64,000 nucleotides of DNA. It comes from Bacteroidetes bacterium UBA1935 (lineage in GTDB: Bacteria > Bacteroidota > Bacteroidia > Chitinophagales > Chitinophagaceae). The notes beneath the pieces were generated by a model. The model searched no databases and had not been told where the DNA came from. It saw nothing but the letters and a program-made list of their open reading frames with translations. Within the stretch, counting starts at the first letter, position 1; each line of letters begins with the position of its first letter. Shown piece after piece: positions 59,443 through 64,000 of this stretch. The stretch covers positions 372,001-436,000 of the forward strand of contig DDFF01000008.1 of NCBI GenBank assembly GCA_002337045.1. The letters are read 5' to 3'. Made by a program: the position numbers and the translations under genes.

Positions 59443-59538
59443 ACAAAAGGACAATTTATGGATACGAATTTAAGTACCCATAAAACCAGCCGGTGTCAAA
59501 ATTCCGTTAAAACAAATCTGAAAATCTGTTAAAATATG

Positions 59539-60180
59539 CTAACCCTGCAGGAAGGGATTGTAAAGCTTCTCGTTGCGAATAGTAGTATTGGGTCCGTGCC
59601 CGCTGTATACAACCGTGTCCTCAGGCAATACAAAAAGCTGTGTTTTGATACTGTTGATGAGTGTATTAAAGTCGCCACCAGGCAGGTCTGTACGGCCTAT
59701 GCTGCCGTTAAACAGTACATCGCCCGCTACCAGCCATTTGGCGTTGGGGCTGTAAAAGCTGATGCTGCCGGGAGAGTGTCCGGGAGTAAAAAGTACCTGC
59801 ACATCTTCTAGCCCAGCAAAAGGGCTGCTGCCTTCTGTTATAAAGAAATCCGGCTCTGGCGCTTTGCCAAAAGTGAAGCCAAACAACATAGCAGCACCTG
59901 CGGCACCGTTCAGTACAGGTGCATCCTTGGTATGTATGCCAAAGGGAATATTATACGCCTCTTTGATGGCCGCAACACCAAATATATGGTCTATGTGTGT
60001 ATGGGTATTGATGATAGCTTTCGGTTTCAATTGATTATCAGCAATATACTTCTTCAAATGTGCTACTTCTGCCGCATCATACATGCCCGGGTCTATTATC
60101 CAGCAGTCTTTTGCGTTATTATGAATGACATAGGTATTTTCCTGAAAAGCATTAAAAGTAAAACATTCAATATGTAGCAT
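59539..60180 (-). CDS. MBL-fold metallo-hydrolase, glyoxalase II-like
   Basis: 213 residues with the di-metal motif THTHIDH (His60, His62, Asp64, His65), the third His in PGHSPGS, Asp in VAGDVLFNGSIGRTDLPGG and the last His in YSGHGPNT. FTFNAFQENTYVI at the start is typical of the YcbL/GloB-like group. It could hydrolyse S-lactoylglutathione-type thioesters or another ester. Cytoplasmic. Divergent from the 1100-residue protein gene. Confidence 0.92.
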   Translation of the reverse strand: MLHIECFTFNAFQENTYVIHNNAKDCWIIDPGMYDAAEVAHLKKYIADNQLKPKAIINTHTHIDHIFGVAAIKEAYNIPFGIHTKDAPVLNGAAGAAMLFGFTFGKAPEPDFFITEGSSPFAGLEDVQVLFTPGHSPGSISFYSPNAKWLVAGDVLFNGSIGRTDLPGGDFNTLINSIKTQLFVLPEDTVVYSGHGPNTTIRNEKLYNPFLQG

Positions 60181-60279
60181 TGCTTAAGCTATTTTTCATT
60201 AATTTAGAACACAAACTTAAAGCTTAGAAGTCAATTAAACCGAGTAATAACGCAAGGTTTCTTTAACAGTATTTCGTTT

Positions 60280-63200
60280 ATGAAGATCAACCCTCAGTAC
60301 AGGGCGGCTATACTATCTGTTGCATCCACTATTTTGCTGGGCAGCAGTGCGTATCAGCTACACGCACAAACCAATCTCGAAACCTTCGGGCAGAACAGGG
60401 TTCAGTACCGAAAATTCGACTGGAAATATTTTGATACAAAGCACTTCCGCATATATCACTATGACAGGGCAGGTCGAGACCTTGCAAGATATGTAGCCGA
60501 GCAGGTAGAAAATGATATTCGTGTTGTAGAGCGCAAGATGAGTGGTAAGTTTCCGCACAGATTCAAGATAGTTGTGTACAATACCTACGATGATTATCGC
60601 CAAACGAATATTGGGAGAACATTTGCATCTCAATTGCAGGATGCACCTGCGGGTACTATAGATGTTGTAGGCGATAAGCTGACGGTTTACTTCAGCGGTA
60701 TACATACAGACCTGCGCCGCCAAACAAGGGAAGGCATGTCGCGCGTTATCATGGAGCGTATGCTCTTTGGCGAAAACTTCCGTGAGATAGTGCGCAATGC
60801 TTTGGTATCTAACATGCCAAACTGGACGGCTTATGGCTTTGTGTCATATCTGGTAGATGGCTGGGATGCAAAAGAAAACAGTGATTGGAAGAATATACTG
60901 GAAGCACATCCTAAATCCAGTTTTTATCAACTGGCAGAGAAGTACCCCGACCAGGCAGGCAAGGCTTTCTGGAAATATATTGCAGATAAAAACGGTGATA
61001 ACGGTGCTAAAAACTTGCTATACACTATACAATCTAAAAATAGCCTGAATCAAGGTGTGAAAGCCGGTCTGGGTATGGGTATCAAACCTGTATTTGATTC
61101 TGCACTGAATTACTTTAAAACAGTATATCAGCAAGATGAACAATTTCAGGAGAAGCCTGATACAAACAACTTGCTGGTAGAAATTCCGGTGCCTAAAGAT
61201 GGATGGGTACTAAGGAATTTCAAAGTGTCTCCTACCGGTTCGGATGTTTCATATGTTGCTTATCGCAATGGTGAATACGAGGTACGTATGACGAGCTCTC
61301 GTGGTGATAAGCCTACGATAGTAATGCTGAAAGGTGGCAAGCTAGACTATAACGAAAAGCAACCCGACCCGGACTATCCGTTGCTGGCATGGTCTAATAA
61401 TGGCTACAAGCTGGCTATTATGTACAAAGTGAAATCGAATGTACTGCTGCGTGTTTATAATTCTTACAATGCAAGGATAGAGAACTATAAAATTCCGGGT
61501 AATCGTTTTGACAGGGCACTAGGCCTTACATTCAACGAAGACGATGATAAAATGGTATTCTCTGCCATCAAGAAAAGCCAGACAGATTTGTTCGAGTTTA
61601 TCATCAAAGGTGCTAAACTGAAAAATATTACCAATGATGTGTGGGATGATGTGCAACCACAGTTTGTAAGCGGTGGTTCTCGCAGAGGTTTGCTTTTTCT
61701 GTCAAACAGAACAAAGCCAAACTTGGATGTGCCTTTGCAGGTAAATGAATTGCCAAACGGCGCTATGAATGTGTTTTTCTACAACACAAAGACCAAACGC
61801 AAAGAGCTGTTGCAGATGACCGATTTCAAAACGGGAAATGTAACACAGCCTACCCAATACGGTACAGACAACTATGCATTCATATACGATAGTAATGGTG
61901 TACAAAACCAATACATCGTAGAGATGAAAAAGAATGCAAGCAATAAAGAGTATGCGGTATCAATGCCTGTTACCAACCATGCACGAAACCTGTTAGCGCA
62001 TCAATACAATGCTGCAGGTAATAAAGTGGCTGATGTACTGCAAGTGGGCGATAAATACAAAGTGTATTTCAAACCATTACTGATACCTGGTAAAACAGCT
62101 TTCCCTAAACAATTATCACCAACATTGTTGAAGCAGAGCGATGACCATACTGCCAAAGATAGGGAATCGCGCGAGTCTGAAGGAAATGGAAGTGTGATGA
62201 AGAGTGGTAGTACATTCCAGTCAGAGTTTAAAGAAGATGAAACTTCAAAAGCTGCACGCAGAAGGCAGAATAAGATAAACGACGATACAGGTGCTGAAAT
62301 AAATGTAGTACAGGCTGCAGATAGCGAGTATCTGAAAATGAAAGCACAACCATATAAATTGTCTTTCAAGCCCGATTTCCTGTCGTTGAAATTAGATAAC
62401 AGTGTATTGTTCAATCGTTACCAGTCTATGGACCAGACAGGTGGCCGCTGGATAAACCCGCCATTGAGTGGTATGCTTGCTGTAAGCCTGAACGACCTGA
62501 TGGAAGATCACCGTATTACAGGTGGTATCAGATTGCCACTGTCCTTGTCAGGTTCTACATACTTCCTCCAATATGAAAATACTAAACGCAGAGTAGACTG
62601 GAGTCTTATGTACCTGCGAAACTCAACCTTCAGCAATTATAGTGTAGAATACATTGACACCATAAGTAGGAATACCTTTGTTAAAGATCAACTTGGTAAG
62701 ACAGTTACCAATATGATTCAGGGTTCTGCTACTTATCCGTTTGACAGAAGGAATAGTATAAGGATGCAACTTGCGTATCGCAATGATGCATTCCGTTTCA
62801 AAGCACAAGAGCAATTGAGTTTGCTCTACGATGTGAAAGATAAAAATCAATCGTGGGTACTGAGCCGTGCAGAATATGTATACGACAACTCTATTTCTCC
62901 TGCACTGAACATACGCAACGGTATACGCTACAAAATATTTGCAGAGTATATGTATCGCATGAATGGTAAAACTGGTGGTTTCTATGGTTTGGGTGCAGAT
63001 GTTCGTAACTATACCAAGATTCATAAAAACTTTATCTGGGCTACAAGATTAGCATTTGCACACTCCGGTGGCGATAAAAGGATTATGTATCAGATGGGAG
63101 GTGTAGACAACTGGATCAGCCCTCAGGTTAGTCAGTACACACCAGTACGCCCGCAGCAGGACTATGCGTTTATAGCACAGGCAAACAACATGCGTGGTTA

Positions 63201-63582
63201 CAAACAAAACGCACGTAATGGTAATACTTATATAGTCGTAAATACAGAGTTCAGGTTGCCATTGCTCACAACCTTTATGAAAAGGCCTATACAGTCGCCA
63301 ATGCTGAAAAACCTGCAATTGATAGCATTTGCTGATTTGGGATCGGCTTGGCAGGGTTTGCTGCCAACTACAGAAAAGCTGCAAAACAACACCTACCTGC
63401 CAAGCTACGGTAGCAATAGTCAGGTAAATCTGGTGATTGTTGATGAAACAGGTGGCATTTGCCTTGGTTATGGTGGCGGTATGCGCACCTCTATCTTTGG
63501 CTACTTCCTGCGTGTAGATGCAGCCAGCAATATAGATGATGGAGGGCTGTTGTTCCACTTCTCTATTGGTACCGATTTCTAA
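60280..63582 (+). CDS. Large envelope protein: peptidase-MA-like region, WD40-like propeller and outer-membrane barrel
   Basis: 1100 residues with a signal peptide (about 10-30, AILSVASTILLGSSAYQLHAQ). Residues 45-250 resemble the N-terminal peptidase MA/gluzincin-type region (WKYFDTKHFRIYHYDRAGRDLARYVAEQVENDIRVVERKMSGKFPHRFKIVVYNTYDDY) followed by NWTAYGFVSYLVDGW where relatives have a zinc site, but the HExxH motif is absent (REGMSRVIME here). Then a TolB/PD40-like propeller (about 300-560) and a C-terminal D15/BamA-like beta barrel (about 690-1100, ending LLFHFSIGTDF). It should reside in the outer membrane. Function unknown. Confidence 0.8.
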   Translation: MKINPQYRAAILSVASTILLGSSAYQLHAQTNLETFGQNRVQYRKFDWKYFDTKHFRIYHYDRAGRDLARYVAEQVENDIRVVERKMSGKFPHRFKIVVYNTYDDYRQTNIGRTFASQLQDAPAGTIDVVGDKLTVYFSGIHTDLRRQTREGMSRVIMERMLFGENFREIVRNALVSNMPNWTAYGFVSYLVDGWDAKENSDWKNILEAHPKSSFYQLAEKYPDQAGKAFWKYIADKNGDNGAKNLLYTIQSKNSLNQGVKAGLGMGIKPVFDSALNYFKTVYQQDEQFQEKPDTNNLLVEIPVPKDGWVLRNFKVSPTGSDVSYVAYRNGEYEVRMTSSRGDKPTIVMLKGGKLDYNEKQPDPDYPLLAWSNNGYKLAIMYKVKSNVLLRVYNSYNARIENYKIPGNRFDRALGLTFNEDDDKMVFSAIKKSQTDLFEFIIKGAKLKNITNDVWDDVQPQFVSGGSRRGLLFLSNRTKPNLDVPLQVNELPNGAMNVFFYNTKTKRKELLQMTDFKTGNVTQPTQYGTDNYAFIYDSNGVQNQYIVEMKKNASNKEYAVSMPVTNHARNLLAHQYNAAGNKVADVLQVGDKYKVYFKPLLIPGKTAFPKQLSPTLLKQSDDHTAKDRESRESEGNGSVMKSGSTFQSEFKEDETSKAARRRQNKINDDTGAEINVVQAADSEYLKMKAQPYKLSFKPDFLSLKLDNSVLFNRYQSMDQTGGRWINPPLSGMLAVSLNDLMEDHRITGGIRLPLSLSGSTYFLQYENTKRRVDWSLMYLRNSTFSNYSVEYIDTISRNTFVKDQLGKTVTNMIQGSATYPFDRRNSIRMQLAYRNDAFRFKAQEQLSLLYDVKDKNQSWVLSRAEYVYDNSISPALNIRNGIRYKIFAEYMYRMNGKTGGFYGLGADVRNYTKIHKNFIWATRLAFAHSGGDKRIMYQMGGVDNWISPQVSQYTPVRPQQDYAFIAQANNMRGYKQNARNGNTYIVVNTEFRLPLLTTFMKRPIQSPMLKNLQLIAFADLGSAWQGLLPTTEKLQNNTYLPSYGSNSQVNLVIVDETGGICLGYGGGMRTSIFGYFLRVDAASNIDDGGLLFHFSIGTDF

Positions 63583-63602
63583 TATTGAAACGATACATAT
63601 TC

Positions 63603-63630
63603 AAAGAGCCTCTTGCAAAAGAGGCTCTTT
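63603..63630. terminator. Terminator after the large envelope-protein gene
   Basis: Perfect 12-bp stem AAAGAGCCTCTT / AAGAGGCTCTTT with GCAA loop and T-run. Confidence 0.9.
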
Positions 63631-63672
63631 CTTTTTAACAGCATTGTTTCAGGGTATTGCGCTGCTTTTCAT

Positions 63673-63680
63673 TACTTTTG
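63673..63680 (+). promoter_or_regulatory. -7 box of the MCE gene promoter
   Basis: TACTTTTG, matching TAnnTTTG, 34 nt upstream of the ATG. TTG triplets occur at several upstream positions, so the -33 element is ambiguous. Confidence 0.45.
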
Positions 63681-63714
63681 CCAAGTATATATTGCACTTA
63701 TATCGCATACCTGT

Positions 63715-64000
63715 ATGAAGTTTTCTAAAGAAGCAAGAATAGGACTGTTAGTCGCCATAGCACTATTTATATTTATAGCTGGGTTTTATTTTCTGAAAGG
63801 AGCTAATCTGTTTTCGGGAGAAACTGAATACGTTGCCTATTTCGATGATGTGCAGGGGCTGCAGACATCTTCCGGCGTTCAGGTAAAAGGCCTTACAGTG
63901 GGTAGGGTTGTAGCTATAACGTTGAATGAAAAAGACGGGAAAGTAAAAGTGTTACTTGCGGTAGGCAAGAAAACAAAAGTAACGGAAGGTTCTTCTGTAA
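63715..64000 (+). CDS. MCE/MlaD-family lipid-transport protein (3' end outside window)
   Basis: The first 95 codons are visible. A single N-terminal membrane helix (about 9-26, GLLVAIALFIFIAGFYFL) is followed by an MCE domain start (YVAYFDDVQGLQTSSGVQVKGLTVGRVVAITL), the standard opening of MlaD-like proteins, where the V-x-G-hydrophobic-x-V-G motif is clear. MlaD binds phospholipid and forms hexamers with an ABC transporter, moving lipids between the membranes. Partner mlaE/mlaF genes would be expected upstream or elsewhere; none is in the window. Confidence 0.92.
   Translation, partial: MKFSKEARIGLLVAIALFIFIAGFYFLKGANLFSGETEYVAYFDDVQGLQTSSGVQVKGLTVGRVVAITLNEKDGKVKVLLAVGKKTKVTEGSSV

Noticed and set aside
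1..64000. CRISPR array
   Set aside because: No series of direct repeats with regular spacers was seen, and no cas gene.
1..64000. rRNA operon or insertion sequence with transposase
   Set aside because: No 16S/23S-like stretch and no transposase frame found; the 147-bp element at 16699 has no coding capacity.

Overview
The window is chromosomal DNA of a Bacteroidota bacterium, most likely from the Chitinophagales/Chitinophagaceae side of the phylum. This is inferred from gene content only, because no rRNA is present. The supporting evidence is a complete gldK-gldL-gldM-gldN block (type IX secretion and gliding), three secreted proteins with type IX C-terminal sorting domains, many lipoproteins and short Crp-type regulators, promoters of the TTG/TAnnTTTG kind, and almost no Shine-Dalgarno sequences. 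Most of the window is ordinary chromosome with a few accessory patches.

Layout. 1-4400: end of a membrane protein, a cold-shock protein, and a Crp-type regulator surrounded by three promoters that share an FNR-like dyad (TTGAC-N4-GTCAA) at a fixed distance from the -7 box. 4404-6964: a minus-strand operon of HYC_CC_PP-type protein, heavy-metal-binding lipoprotein, exported thioredoxin-like type IX cargo and di-heme cytochrome c peroxidase. 7115-12834: small membrane and secreted proteins, a YdeI-like gene with a decayed second copy, and an orphan phage-type replication-initiator-like gene. 13164-17902: exported DsbA-like protein, esterase, nuclease-fold protein, a 147-bp inverted-repeat element and pfkA. 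18020-19035: three small unknown genes. 19252-22600: a glycosyltransferase fusion, tRNA-Asn, an inverted fragment of that tRNA, a HEPN/AbiU2-like gene and a series of hairpins, which together look like a small accessory insertion. 22601-26145: a second Crp-type regulator with two duplicated outer-membrane-type genes that carry identical dyad-plus-promoter modules. 27121-34820: alpha-2-macroglobulin and penicillin-binding protein 1C. 35279-36989: LytS/LytTR two-component pair. 37117-45306: two more type IX cargo proteins, a decarboxylase, and a PhoX-like / cytochrome peroxidase / cytochrome c locus. 45363-50571: divergent response regulator, hemW, DUF4271 gene and hemD-like gene. 50673-58433: YyaL-type protein, gldKLMN and comB-like gene. 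58486-64000: PDZ protein, metallo-hydrolase, a 1100-residue protein with propeller and surface barrel, and the start of an MCE (MlaD) gene.

How the parts fit. GldKLMN is the ring and motor of the secretion machine whose cargo domains occur at 5487, 37117 and 40776. The redox genes (two di-heme peroxidases, one cytochrome c lipoprotein, exported thioredoxin-fold and DsbA-fold proteins) all act in the periplasm or outside the cell. hemW and the hemD-like gene concern heme supply. The most interesting points are the two Crp-linked promoter families with fixed geometry, the tRNA-Asn/HEPN/hairpin patch, the metal-redox operon, the glycosyltransferase fused to a reduced sugar-phosphotransferase-like region, and the 1100-residue protein whose peptidase-like domain lacks a zinc motif. 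I did not find a demonstrably new large system.
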